From JAJPXC01 sp964517875 (GTDB taxonomy: Bacteria > Bacteroidota > Bacteroidia > Bacteroidales > Muribaculaceae), in NCBI GenBank assembly GCA_964517875.1, contig CAZFEU010000002.1:1-64000 (forward strand): 64,000 bases of DNA, read 5' to 3'. The notes beneath the pieces are model-generated. The model did not search any database, was not told the DNA's origin, and was given only the letters and a program-made list of their open reading frames with translations. The first letter of the stretch is position 1, and the number at the start of each line of letters is the position of its first letter. Both the position numbers and the translations under genes were made by a program. Positions 24,771-33,866 of this stretch are shown here, one piece after another.

Positions 24771-25355
24771 ATGACAACGGTTAGATTGCTTCTGGTTTCA
24801 ATCTTTTGTGCAGCTGCATTTTACGCTAACAGCCAAACATACGCAGTGAAGACCAACATACTGGATGATGCGCTGCTTAACGTCAATCTTGGCGCCGAGG
24901 CCGCCGTAGCCCCAAAATGGACAGTAGAGCTTCCTCTCAGCCTCAATGGATGGACGCTAAGCCACGACCGACGCTGGAAGCACTGGGCCGTGGCACCTGC
25001 CGCTCGATACTGGCTATGCGACCGCTTCGCTGGCCACTTCGTGGGCGCACAGCTGCACGGCGGACAATACAACATCGGCGGATTTGACGGACGCATCAAC
25101 ATGTTCGGCACCGACTTCCGCAAGCTCAAGGACTCTCGCTTCCAGGGGTGGTTTATAGGCGCCGGCATCAACTACGGATACTCATGGATTCTCGACCGCC
25201 ACTGGAACTTTGAGGCCGAAATAGGCATAGGCTACTCCTATACACGCTACGACCGATTCCGCTGCGCCGGATGCGGCAAGAAGGAGGAGCAGGGAAAGAC
25301 ACACAACTATGTGGGGCCAACCAAGGCCGCTCTCAATATCGTTTATCTCTTTTAA
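24771..25355 (+). CDS. DUF3575 outer-membrane protein of fimbrial locus 2
   Basis: A 194-residue protein from the ATG at 24771. This start is chosen because it opens a clean signal peptide (MTTVRLLLVSIFCAAAFYANS); the reading frame stays open upstream to 24564, but that part overlaps the promoter and leader. The mature protein is a DUF3575 beta-barrel-like domain (YAVKTNILDDALLNVNLGAE, later INYGYSWILDRHWNFEAEIG). A short Cys-x-x-Cys (CAGC) near residue 172 is unusual. It is twelve bases upstream of the DUF3868 gene. Confidence 0.82.
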   Translation: MTTVRLLLVSIFCAAAFYANSQTYAVKTNILDDALLNVNLGAEAAVAPKWTVELPLSLNGWTLSHDRRWKHWAVAPAARYWLCDRFAGHFVGAQLHGGQYNIGGFDGRINMFGTDFRKLKDSRFQGWFIGAGINYGYSWILDRHWNFEAEIGIGYSYTRYDRFRCAGCGKKEEQGKTHNYVGPTKAALNIVYLF

Positions 25356-25367
25356 GCAACTCAGGCA

Positions 25368-26801
25368 ATGAAAAGAATACTTCTCACATCAATGATTGTG
25401 GTGGCGAGCGTTGCCGCGAGTCACTCAGAGACAATAGTAGAAAACGTCGACGTAAACAATTTCACCGTAGAGCGCGATGGCAATTACCTGGCGGTAGGTA
25501 TGGATCTGGGCCTGGCCGACCTCAACGTCAGCTCCAACCAGTGCGTGCTGCTGGTGCCGCGCGTGGTCAACGGCAACGACTCCATATCGATGCCAGCCAT
25601 CGGCATATACGGACGCACACGCTACTACTACTATCTGCGCAACTACGGCCAGGTGAACATCGGTGGCCCTGACGAAAAGACCTTTATGGCCAAAGATAAG
25701 CCAGCCGAGATAGCCTACAGCTATATGATACCTTACAGCGAGTGGATGGACGGCGCTCACTTCGCCCTCGAACGCATCGACCGTGGCTGCTGCCAGAAGG
25801 TGATGCTCGACAACTACGGCATCCTCGGCGACTACAAGGACACATTCTTCCCCGAGCTTATCTACATTCACCCTCAGGGCGTACGCGAAAAACGCTTCAA
25901 CCTCTCGGGACGGTCGTACATAGACTTCCCGGTTGACCGCACGGAGATCTACCCCGACTATCGCCGCAACCCCATTGAGCTCGACTCAATACGCCGCACC
26001 ATCGACGTGGTGCGCAACGACCCCGATGCGAGCATCGACACCCTGTGGCTCAAAGGCTACGCATCGCCCGAGTCGCCCTACCGCCACAACCGCGACCTGG
26101 CCATCGGACGTACAGAGTCGCTCAAAAAGTACATCAACAACCTCTATCATTTTGGCGACGAGGTAACAATACTCACCGACTTCGAGCCCGAGGACTGGGA
26201 GGGTCTGCGCAAGAACGTGGCTGAGTCAAACCTCGAGCACCGCGACGCAATCCTTGCCCTGATCGACTCTGACATGGATCCCGATGTCAAAGAGGCCAAA
26301 ATCAAGCGCCTGTACCCCAGCGACTACCGCTTCATGCTGCAGACCTACTATCCGGCGCTGCGCCACACCGACTACCGCATATCCTACGTGATAAGAGTTT
26401 TCAACGATCCCCGCGAAATCATGGAGATAATGCGCACCGACCCACGCAAACTCGACCTAAACGAATTCTATGTGGCAGCAAGCGCATTTGAACCCGGCTC
26501 CGACGAGTTTACCGAGGTATATGAAACCGCCGTGCGCGTATTCCCCAACGACAAAGCCGCCAACATCAATGCCGCCAACGCCGCCATGCGCCGCGGCGAC
26601 AACGCCGGCGCCGAGCGCTACCTGCCCAAAGCCGGCGACTCGCCTGAGGCCGACTACACACGCGGCGCTCTTGCAATACGCAAGAAGGACTACGCTACAG
26701 CCCGCCTATACCTGAAGAAGGCTGCCAGCGCCGGGCTGGATAAAGCCCAGGAAACCCTGGACGCTCTCAACCGACGCACAGGCTACAAGGAAGAAAACTA
26801 A
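25368..26801 (+). CDS. DUF3868/OmpA-like fimbrial assembly protein with TPR-like end
   Basis: A 477-residue exported protein (signal MKRILLTSMIVVASVAASHS). The N-terminal DUF3868 region includes VPRVVNGNDSISMPAIGIYG. Near 220-250 the motif LWLKGYASPESPYRHNRDLA is OmpA-like and would hold peptidoglycan. The C-terminal 110 residues (VFPNDKAANINAANAAMRRG, TRGALAIRKKDYATARLYLK) are TPR-like helical repeats. This architecture is standard in Mfa/FimA fimbrial loci and probably supports assembly at the outer membrane from the periplasmic side. Confidence 0.82.
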   Translation: MKRILLTSMIVVASVAASHSETIVENVDVNNFTVERDGNYLAVGMDLGLADLNVSSNQCVLLVPRVVNGNDSISMPAIGIYGRTRYYYYLRNYGQVNIGGPDEKTFMAKDKPAEIAYSYMIPYSEWMDGAHFALERIDRGCCQKVMLDNYGILGDYKDTFFPELIYIHPQGVREKRFNLSGRSYIDFPVDRTEIYPDYRRNPIELDSIRRTIDVVRNDPDASIDTLWLKGYASPESPYRHNRDLAIGRTESLKKYINNLYHFGDEVTILTDFEPEDWEGLRKNVAESNLEHRDAILALIDSDMDPDVKEAKIKRLYPSDYRFMLQTYYPALRHTDYRISYVIRVFNDPREIMEIMRTDPRKLDLNEFYVAASAFEPGSDEFTEVYETAVRVFPNDKAANINAANAAMRRGDNAGAERYLPKAGDSPEADYTRGALAIRKKDYATARLYLKKAASAGLDKAQETLDALNRRTGYKEEN

Positions 26802-26872
26802 ACTACACATTAATTATATAGCATCGAAATAATTATCAATTTACTTAATAACTAACCAATTAATTGAACAGT

Positions 26873-28588
26873 ATGAAAAAAGTTCTTTTTGCACTCCCGC
26901 TTCTCGCAGCTGCACTATGGAGCTGCTCAAGCGATGAGCCATCAACACCCCCCGTGGAGCCCGGCACCGTAAGCAACGGCGAGCCCCACTACATGGCAAT
27001 CTCACTCACTGCCACAAACGAGGCTGCACCCCTTGGACGTGCCGACGCTGAATATCAGGACGGTACCGACCTCGAGAACGCAGTGGGCTGCGTAACCTTC
27101 TACTTCTACGATGCTGACGGCAACGCTGCCGCAGTGAAATCAAACGGCGACAACTTCCTGCGTCCCGCCGAGTTCACAACTGGTGGCCGCGAGAACGAAA
27201 ACGTTACCGCTACCGTCAACACCGTGCTCGTAATCAGCACCAAGGAAGGCGACAAGCTCCCTACTCAGATTGTAGCCGTGCTCAACGACGAAACCTTCTA
27301 TAAGACACATTCAATTGACGACCTCCAGCTTGAGCTCACCGAGGGTACAAACAAAATCGACGGAAAAGACTACTTCGTAATGTCTAACTCGGTTTATTCG
27401 AAAGACGGTGCAAAGCAGCGCGGCGTTTCGGTAGAAGGCTACCTCTACCCCACCCCCGCAGCCGCCCAGGCCAACCCCGTTACCATCTACGTGGAGCGCG
27501 CTCTTGCCAAAGTGACCGTTGAGAGCGGAATCACCACATCCAAGACACTTGCCGACGGCTCTTTAATCTACAAGACTACAAAGAAAGACCCCACTACCAA
27601 CGAAGACATCACCACAACCTTCGACGGCAAGGATGTATACGTTAAGTTCCTCGGCTGGAATGTGACCGCAGAGCGCACCCAGGACCGTCTTATGAAGGAA
27701 ATCAACACTGCATGGCTTCCCGGCTGGACTTGGAATACCGCTGACTATCACCGTTCATTCTGGGCCGTTAACTACCCTGTTACCGAAGGCGTTGACCCCT
27801 ACAAGTGGGGATCATTCAATACCACCGGCGACGCAGCAGCCGCTTTGAAATACACCGACTTCACCGGCGGCACAACCGAATGGGCATACGTTAAGGAAAA
27901 CGCAGCTCCCGACGCTGACGGCAATGACCCCACAACCCCCACTCAGGTTGTAATCGCAGCTCAACTTTGCGACGAGGACGGCAACGCTATGGAATTTGCC
28001 GAATGGGCAGCTGTGACCATGTCGTTCGACGACCTGCGCCTTGCCTACGCCAACGCTGCGCCTCTATACTACGCCAACGGCACTGACGCTGATGGCAACA
28101 CCATCTTCACCAAGATTGGCAAAGACGATATTAAGATCGCTACCGCTACCGAGCTCGGTATTGCTTCGCCCACAGTCAATGGCCGCTACAAGGTATACGC
28201 TGCCCTTTCGGAGACTGGCGCTGCAAAGACCTGGTACAACCAGCCCGACTCAAAGGATGCCGCTGCTCTCGACGCTACTGGCGTTCAGGCCGTGCTCACC
28301 AGCCTTGGCGGTGCTAAAGCATGGAAAGGCGGTATGACCTACTACTACTTCGACATCAACCACCTCGGCCACGGCATTAACGACGCCACATTCGGCGACA
28401 AGGGTGTAGTGCGCAACCATATCTATGCTGCCACCATCACATCGTTAAGCGGTCTCGGCACTCCCGTCTACAACCCCGACGAGATCATCTATCCCGAGAA
28501 GCCTGAGGACGAATACCTCTACATCGCTGCCAACATCAAGATTCTCTCTTGGCGCGTAGTACGTTTCAACACCACACTCGACTGGTAA
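26873..28588 (+). CDS. Mfa1-family major fimbrial subunit
   Basis: A 571-residue lipoprotein from ATG 26873 (MKKVLFALPLLAAALWSC, Cys18), chosen over the ATG nine bases upstream because it starts the signal peptide. PLGRADAEYQDGTDLENAVG near 54-73 contains an Arg where the propeptide would be cut by an Arg-specific protease in this family. The C-terminus (GVVRNHIYAATITSLSGLG, PVYNPDEIIYPEKPEDEY, then AANIKILSWRV) is the typical Mfa1/FimA ending, including the strand used in polymerisation. Codon use is strongly biased to C-ending codons, suggesting high expression. Confidence 0.88.
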   Translation: MKKVLFALPLLAAALWSCSSDEPSTPPVEPGTVSNGEPHYMAISLTATNEAAPLGRADAEYQDGTDLENAVGCVTFYFYDADGNAAAVKSNGDNFLRPAEFTTGGRENENVTATVNTVLVISTKEGDKLPTQIVAVLNDETFYKTHSIDDLQLELTEGTNKIDGKDYFVMSNSVYSKDGAKQRGVSVEGYLYPTPAAAQANPVTIYVERALAKVTVESGITTSKTLADGSLIYKTTKKDPTTNEDITTTFDGKDVYVKFLGWNVTAERTQDRLMKEINTAWLPGWTWNTADYHRSFWAVNYPVTEGVDPYKWGSFNTTGDAAAALKYTDFTGGTTEWAYVKENAAPDADGNDPTTPTQVVIAAQLCDEDGNAMEFAEWAAVTMSFDDLRLAYANAAPLYYANGTDADGNTIFTKIGKDDIKIATATELGIASPTVNGRYKVYAALSETGAAKTWYNQPDSKDAAALDATGVQAVLTSLGGAKAWKGGMTYYYFDINHLGHGINDATFGDKGVVRNHIYAATITSLSGLGTPVYNPDEIIYPEKPEDEYLYIAANIKILSWRVVRFNTTLDW

Positions 28589-28633
28589 TCAACCGACAGT
28601 GAGTACTGAAACAATCCCATAACACTCCGATAC

Positions 28634-28681
28634 AAGCCGGCCGCGCCGACCGATAACCACGATTGACGTGGCCGGCTTTTT
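28634..28681 (+). terminator. terminator between major subunit and anchor genes
   Basis: AAGCCGGCC (28634-28642) pairs with GGCCGGCTT (28670-28678) across a loop with secondary pairing, followed by TTT and TCT. It stands 45 bases after the major fimbrillin stop codon. It should reduce transcription into the Mfa2-like gene that begins at 28864. Confidence 0.82.
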
Positions 28682-28863
28682 CTACTCTTACACTTCTTTA
28701 CATCATCAACGCACTTCGCATCGGTGCGCCTAAAAGTCGATGCGGATTCAAACCGGAAGCCATCACACAGTATTGATGACATCCCTCCTAAATACGACTT
28801 AACCCGGAGCACAGGGCACACCCCCTCACCTCCGTCGCCATATACAAATTGACATACTTAGAA

Positions 28864-29949
28864 ATGAATTGTATTACACACAAAATAAGCCGCCTAACGC
28901 TGGTCATGATGATCGTAGGCTTGCTCACCGCAATATCCACATCGTGCGATAGCTTTGTCTACGATGACGAGGGTGATTGCGAGGTGACATATCGCTTGCA
29001 ATTCCGCTACGACATGAACCTAAAGTGGGCCGACGCATTTGCCAACGAGGTAAAATCAGTGCACCTTTATGCCTACGACACCGACGGCCACCTTGTGTGG
29101 GAAACCACCGACAAGGGCGCACACCTGGCTCAGCCCGGCTACTCCATTAAGCTTGACCTCCCTGCCGGAACATACAAGTTTATCGCCTGGTGCGGCACTG
29201 ACAATGATGCCGATCTCGACCCTGAGCGCAATGAGTCGTTCAGCGTAGCGCCAGCCTCGCAAGGCTCGCACCACAACGACCTGCTGTGCTCGCTCAACCG
29301 CAAGGCCGACGATGAGCATCCGGCATACAGCGACGACCGCCTGTTCTCACTTTTCCACGGCACAATAGATGTCACACTCCCGGACTCAAACGACGGTGGT
29401 GAATACGTTTACACAATGCCTCTGACCAAGGACACCAACCACATTCGCATCATCTTGCAGCATCTGTCGGGCGAGGATGTCAACGCCAATGACTTCACCT
29501 TCCATATCGAGGATGCCAACGGACTCCTGGCTCATGACAACTCAATTCTCGATGACGAGGAGATACGCTATCGTCCCTGGGCACAGACCTCGGCTGAGGC
29601 CGGCGTGGGTAAACCCGACCTCGCACCGTCGCGCGGCATAATCCAGGTGAAAGGAGCTATCGCCGACATGACCGTCAACCGCCTATCGCCCGACCACAAA
29701 AAGTCGATGATGCTCACCATCAAGAACAAGCAGGGGGAGACTGTGGCCCATGTGCCCGTAATCGACTACGCTTTGCTGGCCAAAAGCTATTACGAAGAAG
29801 CCTACGGACACAAAATGACCGACCAGGATTTTCTTGACCGCGAAGATGAGTATACACTCACCTTCTTCCTCGACGAGAACAATAAATGGATGTCGAGCCA
29901 GATTCTCATTCACTCCTGGGTGGTTGTGCTACAAAATCACGATCTCTAA
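28864..29949 (+). CDS. FimB/Mfa2-family fimbrial anchor lipoprotein
   Basis: A 361-residue lipoprotein from ATG 28864 (a signal sequence leading to STSC, Cys28); the earlier in-frame ATG at 28849 adds only five residues. The opening CDSFVYDDEGDCEVTYRLQF and the phrases VHLYAYDTDGHLV, LPAGTYKFIAWCGT and LHGTIDVTL-like FHGTIDVTL are standard for the Mfa2/FimB family, which caps and anchors the fimbria in the outer membrane. The C-terminus ends ILIHSWVVVLQNHDL, matching the family's end. Confidence 0.88.
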   Translation: MNCITHKISRLTLVMMIVGLLTAISTSCDSFVYDDEGDCEVTYRLQFRYDMNLKWADAFANEVKSVHLYAYDTDGHLVWETTDKGAHLAQPGYSIKLDLPAGTYKFIAWCGTDNDADLDPERNESFSVAPASQGSHHNDLLCSLNRKADDEHPAYSDDRLFSLFHGTIDVTLPDSNDGGEYVYTMPLTKDTNHIRIILQHLSGEDVNANDFTFHIEDANGLLAHDNSILDDEEIRYRPWAQTSAEAGVGKPDLAPSRGIIQVKGAIADMTVNRLSPDHKKSMMLTIKNKQGETVAHVPVIDYALLAKSYYEEAYGHKMTDQDFLDREDEYTLTFFLDENNKWMSSQILIHSWVVVLQNHDL

Positions 29950-29988
29950 TACTCACGCCAACACACCCTATGGTCACACAACCAATCA

Positions 29989-30888
29989 ATGCTATCCAAC
30001 CTCCGACATAAATCACACCTTACGATACTGTCGTTTTTAGCCGTGACCTACATCGCACTTACGATGCCGGCCACGGCTATGAATTTTGAGCTGAAGATGC
30101 CCGTGATACCGGAGGATATGCCGCGCTCCGAGCGTCCCGACTATGTAGCGACCCGCTTTTGGGATAGCCTGGACTCAACCGACATGGCTCTGACCTGCGA
30201 CAGAGAATTTATGGAGGTAAACTCGGTGAATTTTTTCTATCTGCTCCCTCATGCCTCATCGCACGGGCGAGATAAGGCGTTGGGCCACTTCATAGCCGGC
30301 ATATCGGTCGACACAAGGGCACTCAACCTGTTTCAGGAGCTTGCCGAACAGTATTTGGCCTCACCTGAATCACCTCTCTACAACGAGGATTGCTACATTG
30401 CCCTGATGCGACAGTTGGTTGACAATCCCACATTTAAGGAGCGTGCTGAATTTCAGATTGAAATGATGTCAAGGAATCAACCCGGCACACCTGCAGCCGA
30501 CTTCAAATATCTGACACGCAGCGGCACGTATACATCGCTTGCCGCAACAGTCGATAAACCTACATTACTGCTGCTATACAACCCCGAATGCGACCACTGT
30601 CTTGACGTGATCGAAAGCATGCGCAGCTGCGACGCTGTGTCAGCAATGATAGCCGACGGCCGTCTCAACGTGCTGGCCGTGTGCATCGAGGGCGACCGCA
30701 GCCGGTGGGCTGAAATCGATGCGACACTTCCCGCAGAATGGATTTCGGGCTACGATGTGACCGACATTATCGGTCGTGACACATATTACATCCAAACGAT
30801 GCCCACCCTTTATCTCCTTGACCGTGACCGCACCGTGCTGCGCAAGAACATTACCGACATCTCGTGTGAGATGCTAAAAGGCTTATAG
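29989..30888 (+). CDS. periplasmic thioredoxin-like protein (DUF5106)
   Basis: A 299-residue exported protein with a helical DUF5106 N-terminal half (to about 165) and a C-terminal thioredoxin fold with the redox pair CDHC (201-204) in LLLLYNPECDHCLDVIESM and the cis-Pro loop TMPTLYLLD. DUF5106 proteins often accompany surface-protein genes in Bacteroidales; it may handle disulfides of envelope proteins. It is 39 bases downstream of the anchor gene and probably co-transcribed. The N-terminus (IALTMPATA) fits a Sec signal peptide rather than a lipoprotein. Confidence 0.75.
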   Translation: MLSNLRHKSHLTILSFLAVTYIALTMPATAMNFELKMPVIPEDMPRSERPDYVATRFWDSLDSTDMALTCDREFMEVNSVNFFYLLPHASSHGRDKALGHFIAGISVDTRALNLFQELAEQYLASPESPLYNEDCYIALMRQLVDNPTFKERAEFQIEMMSRNQPGTPAADFKYLTRSGTYTSLAATVDKPTLLLLYNPECDHCLDVIESMRSCDAVSAMIADGRLNVLAVCIEGDRSRWAEIDATLPAEWISGYDVTDIIGRDTYYIQTMPTLYLLDRDRTVLRKNITDISCEMLKGL

Positions 30889-30890
30889 CG

Positions 30891-31253
30891 TTACTCAGCG
30901 TACAGGTTTTCGTGCTCCTGGGGTATGTATTGCTCCACAAGCCTGGATATTTTGTTCATATCAGGCTTCTTGGCGGCATAGTCAATCAATGTGCCGATAG
31001 GGTAAAGATCAGGATCCGATGCCGACTGGAAGTTAGCCGCATCCTCCGAGTAGTCACCATCCTCCACCGCGTCAGCTTCAATGGCATAATCGCTGAAGGC
31101 AATATCACGCTCAGCATCATGATGCCGCTCAATATCCACCAATAAGGTAGTGGGAATTACACTCAGCTGTGGATCCACGCCCCACACCTCAGGATTATTG
31201 ATAACCTCCGCCACTTTAGCGGCAATAATGTCGGTAAGTTCTTTTCTTGTCAT
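30891..31253 (-). CDS. acidic hypothetical protein, 120 residues
   Basis: I do not recognise this family. It is strongly acidic, with an Asp/Glu/Ala-rich centre (YAIEADAVEDGDYSEDAANF near 57-76), a helical N-terminus (MTRKELTDIIAAKVAEVINN) and a C-terminus containing SRLVEQYIPQEHENLYAE. It has no signal peptide, membrane segment or Cys. It is convergent with the DUF5106 gene, the stop codons being almost adjacent. Upstream is an inverted repeat at 31295-31319 that may control it. Confidence 0.6.
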   Translation of the reverse strand: MTRKELTDIIAAKVAEVINNPEVWGVDPQLSVIPTTLLVDIERHHDAERDIAFSDYAIEADAVEDGDYSEDAANFQSASDPDLYPIGTLIDYAAKKPDMNKISRLVEQYIPQEHENLYAE

Positions 31254-31294
31254 AGAAATATATGTCTTTAGATTATTAAAGTTGTCCGGTACAG

Positions 31295-31319
31295 ATATAT
31301 ACCTGAGTCTGGTATATAT
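31295..31319. promoter_or_regulatory. 9-base inverted repeat upstream of the acidic protein gene
   Basis: ATATATACC (31295-31303) and GGTATATAT (31311-31319) are separated by seven bases, about 40 bases upstream of the start codon at 31253. It could be a dimeric repressor site or a leader hairpin. No perfect Bacteroidetes promoter is visible in this interval. Confidence 0.4.
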
Positions 31320-31360
31320 TCATATATATAACGTAGAACTCCGTGAAATGGTTGCGTAGA

Positions 31361-31404
31361 AAAAAACTCAGGGTCAACCCCGCAAACGGAGTCGACCCTG
31401 AGTT
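31361..31404 (-). terminator. terminator of the polysaccharide operon
   Basis: AACTCAGGGTC (31365-31375) and GACCCTGAGTT (31394-31404) form a perfect 11-base stem; on the minus strand it is followed by a run of Ts (As at 31361-31366 on the plus strand). It lies about 85 bases beyond the ugd stop codon, so it closes the operon that begins near 55.4 kb. Confidence 0.85.
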
Positions 31405-31490
31405 GTATTTAACCTCAAATACTGTTTTTTATATAGCAATTGCCCAATATTGGTCACATATAGACTGTAGACTTAGGCGTGATAAGAATA

Positions 31491-32798
31491 TTAATCGCGG
31501 CGGAAGATATCGCGAGTATATACTTTAGAGTAAACATCGTCGAGGCATGAATCATAACGGTTGGCCACAATGGCTTGCGATAGTTGCTTGAACTTTGAAA
31601 GATCGTTGACCACCAGGCTACCGAAGAAAGTGGTTCCATCGTCAAGGGTCGGCTCATAAATAATAACCTGCGCTCCTTTAGCCTTAATGCGCTTCATCAC
31701 GCCCTGAATCGATGACTGACGGAAATTATCAGAGTTGGATTTCATAGTCAAGCGGTATACCCCGATTGTACATGGCACCTCACCTGAGCGATATTGAGCA
31801 TTCTCTCCGTACCACCCTGCTTTCTGGAGTATCTGGTCAGCAATAAAGTCCTTGCGGGTACGATTAGACTCAACTATGGCCGACATCATATTTTGTGGCA
31901 CTTCGGCATAGTTGGCAAGCAGCTGTTTTGTATCCTTAGGCAGACAATAACCGCCGTAGCCGAACGATGGGTTATTGTAATGAGTACCAATGCGCGGATC
32001 GAGCCCAACCCCCTCGATAATCGCCTGCGAGTCGAGTCCTTTAACCTCAGCGTATGTATCCAGCTCATTGAAGTAGCTGACGCGTAGAGCGAGGTAGGTG
32101 TTTGCGAAAAGCTTCACGGCCTCTGCTTCCTTCATACCCATGTACAAGGTGGGGATATCTTCCTTGATAGCTCCTTGCTGAAGCAGGGAAGCAAATTCAT
32201 GGGCTGCTTCGTTCAACTTATCAACATCAGTAACCGCCAGTATTGCCTCATCTTCTTCAGCAAATTCCGGGCGATTTAAGATTTTGGGTATACCGGCTAT
32301 GATGCGCGATGGGTAAAGGTTGTCATACAAGGCCTTACTCTCGCGAAGAAATTCGGGGAAGAAGAGCAGATTGAATTGTTTTACTCCTTTAGCAGCATAT
32401 TTTACATAGAGATTACGACAATAGCCCACGGGTATCGTAGACTTTATAACCATTACTGCCCCCGTATTGACACTCAACACAATGTCAATCACATCCTCGA
32501 TACAATGGGTGTCAAAAAAGTTTTTGACAGGATCGTAGTTGGTTGGAGCTGCAATTACTACAAAGTCAGCATCCTTGTAGGCCGAAGCACCATCAAGCGT
32601 GGCATTCAGGTCAAGCGCCTTTTCTGTGAGGTACTTCTCGATATATTCATCCTGTATTGGTGAAATCCGTCTGTTGATTTTATCCACCTTTTCTGGAATT
32701 ACATCGACAGCTGTCACTTTATTATGCTGCGCCAGAAGCGTGGCGATACTCAATCCTACGTATCCAGTGCCGGCAACGGCAATATTATATTGTCTCAT
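31491..32798 (-). CDS. ugd: UDP-glucose 6-dehydrogenase family nucleotide-sugar dehydrogenase
   Basis: A 435-residue protein with an NAD-binding GTGYVG (10-15), the central AVKLFANTYLALRVSYFNEL helix and the catalytic Cys283 in GYGGYCLPKDT. It would oxidise UDP-glucose to UDP-glucuronate in two steps. The neighbouring UDP-glucuronate epimerase supports this substrate, although ManNAc or other sugars cannot be excluded because a UDP-GlcNAc 2-epimerase is also in the operon. It is the last gene before the terminator. Confidence 0.85.
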   Translation of the reverse strand: MRQYNIAVAGTGYVGLSIATLLAQHNKVTAVDVIPEKVDKINRRISPIQDEYIEKYLTEKALDLNATLDGASAYKDADFVVIAAPTNYDPVKNFFDTHCIEDVIDIVLSVNTGAVMVIKSTIPVGYCRNLYVKYAAKGVKQFNLLFFPEFLRESKALYDNLYPSRIIAGIPKILNRPEFAEEDEAILAVTDVDKLNEAAHEFASLLQQGAIKEDIPTLYMGMKEAEAVKLFANTYLALRVSYFNELDTYAEVKGLDSQAIIEGVGLDPRIGTHYNNPSFGYGGYCLPKDTKQLLANYAEVPQNMMSAIVESNRTRKDFIADQILQKAGWYGENAQYRSGEVPCTIGVYRLTMKSNSDNFRQSSIQGVMKRIKAKGAQVIIYEPTLDDGTTFFGSLVVNDLSKFKQLSQAIVANRYDSCLDDVYSKVYTRDIFRRD

Positions 32799-32813
32799 TT
32801 TATATCGCGAAAT

Positions 32814-33866
32814 TTACAGGTTGTAAAACTCCTTAAACCATGCCACGGTGCGGTCAATGCCGGTCTGAAGCGGAGTGTTAGGCCTAAATCCTGTTGCCTC
32901 GCCCAATGCCGATGAGTCGGCATATGTCTGGTACACATCGCCCGGCTGCATCGGCAGAAAGTCTTTCTTTGCTTCACGACCTATCGCTTTTTCGATGCAT
33001 GCTATGTAGTCCATAAGACGCGTAGGATGCTGGTTGCCTATATTATACACCCTATATGGAGCAGGAGATGTGGCAGGATCAGGATGCGCATCGTCCCAAT
33101 CCACATTCCCCTGAGGGATTACATCGAGTATGCGAACCACACCTTCTACTATATCATCAATATACGTGAAGTCACGGTACATGTCACCATTGTTGAATAC
33201 CTTAATATGGCGGTCGTGCAGAATGGCATCTATGAACAGGAATGGAGACATGTCGGGACGCCCCCATGGTCCGTAAACAGTGAAAAACCTCAACCCTGTA
33301 GTGGGCAAATCATACAACTTGGAATAGGCATGGGCCATAAGCTCGTTGCTCTTCTTTGTAGCCGCATACAGACTTACAGGATGAGCGATGCTGTCATGTT
33401 CGGAAAATGGCACCTTGCCGTTTAATCCGTAGACACTCGATGATGAAGCATATACAAGATGCTTTACCTTATTGTGGCGACAACCCTCCAGTACATTTAT
33501 GAAGCCATCAATGTTGCTCTCGATATAGGCGTCAGGATTGGTAATGGAGTAGCGCACACCAGCTTGAGCGCCAAGATTGATTACCGCATCAAAGCTACCA
33601 TTAGCAAAGAGCATCTGCATGGCTTGCTTATCCTCCAGATTCATCCGTATAAACTGGAAGTTGCGCTTTGTGGCACTATTAGCAAACTTATACCATGCCA
33701 CATCGGCTTTCGCCACACCCAGCTCGGCAAGACGACCATATTTTAGCTCTGGATCATAATAATCGTTTATATTATCCAGCCCTACTACTATATCTCCTCG
33801 GTCAAGCAACCGCTGGCTCACGGCGCTTCCGATAAATCCTGCCGCACCTGTAACTAATACTTTCAT
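32814..33866 (-). CDS. UDP-glucuronate 4-epimerase-like NAD-dependent epimerase
   Basis: A 350-residue extended short-chain dehydrogenase with TGAAGFIG (6-13), SSSSVYG (141-147) and the catalytic Tyr167-x3-Lys171 (YAATKK). The early segment LDNINDYYDPELKYGRLAEL is characteristic of the UDP-GlcA epimerase group. Together with the dehydrogenase next door it would supply UDP-galacturonate. It overlaps the upstream aminotransferase gene by four bases. Confidence 0.85.
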   Translation of the reverse strand: MKVLVTGAAGFIGSAVSQRLLDRGDIVVGLDNINDYYDPELKYGRLAELGVAKADVAWYKFANSATKRNFQFIRMNLEDKQAMQMLFANGSFDAVINLGAQAGVRYSITNPDAYIESNIDGFINVLEGCRHNKVKHLVYASSSSVYGLNGKVPFSEHDSIAHPVSLYAATKKSNELMAHAYSKLYDLPTTGLRFFTVYGPWGRPDMSPFLFIDAILHDRHIKVFNNGDMYRDFTYIDDIVEGVVRILDVIPQGNVDWDDAHPDPATSPAPYRVYNIGNQHPTRLMDYIACIEKAIGREAKKDFLPMQPGDVYQTYADSSALGEATGFRPNTPLQTGIDRTVAWFKEFYNL

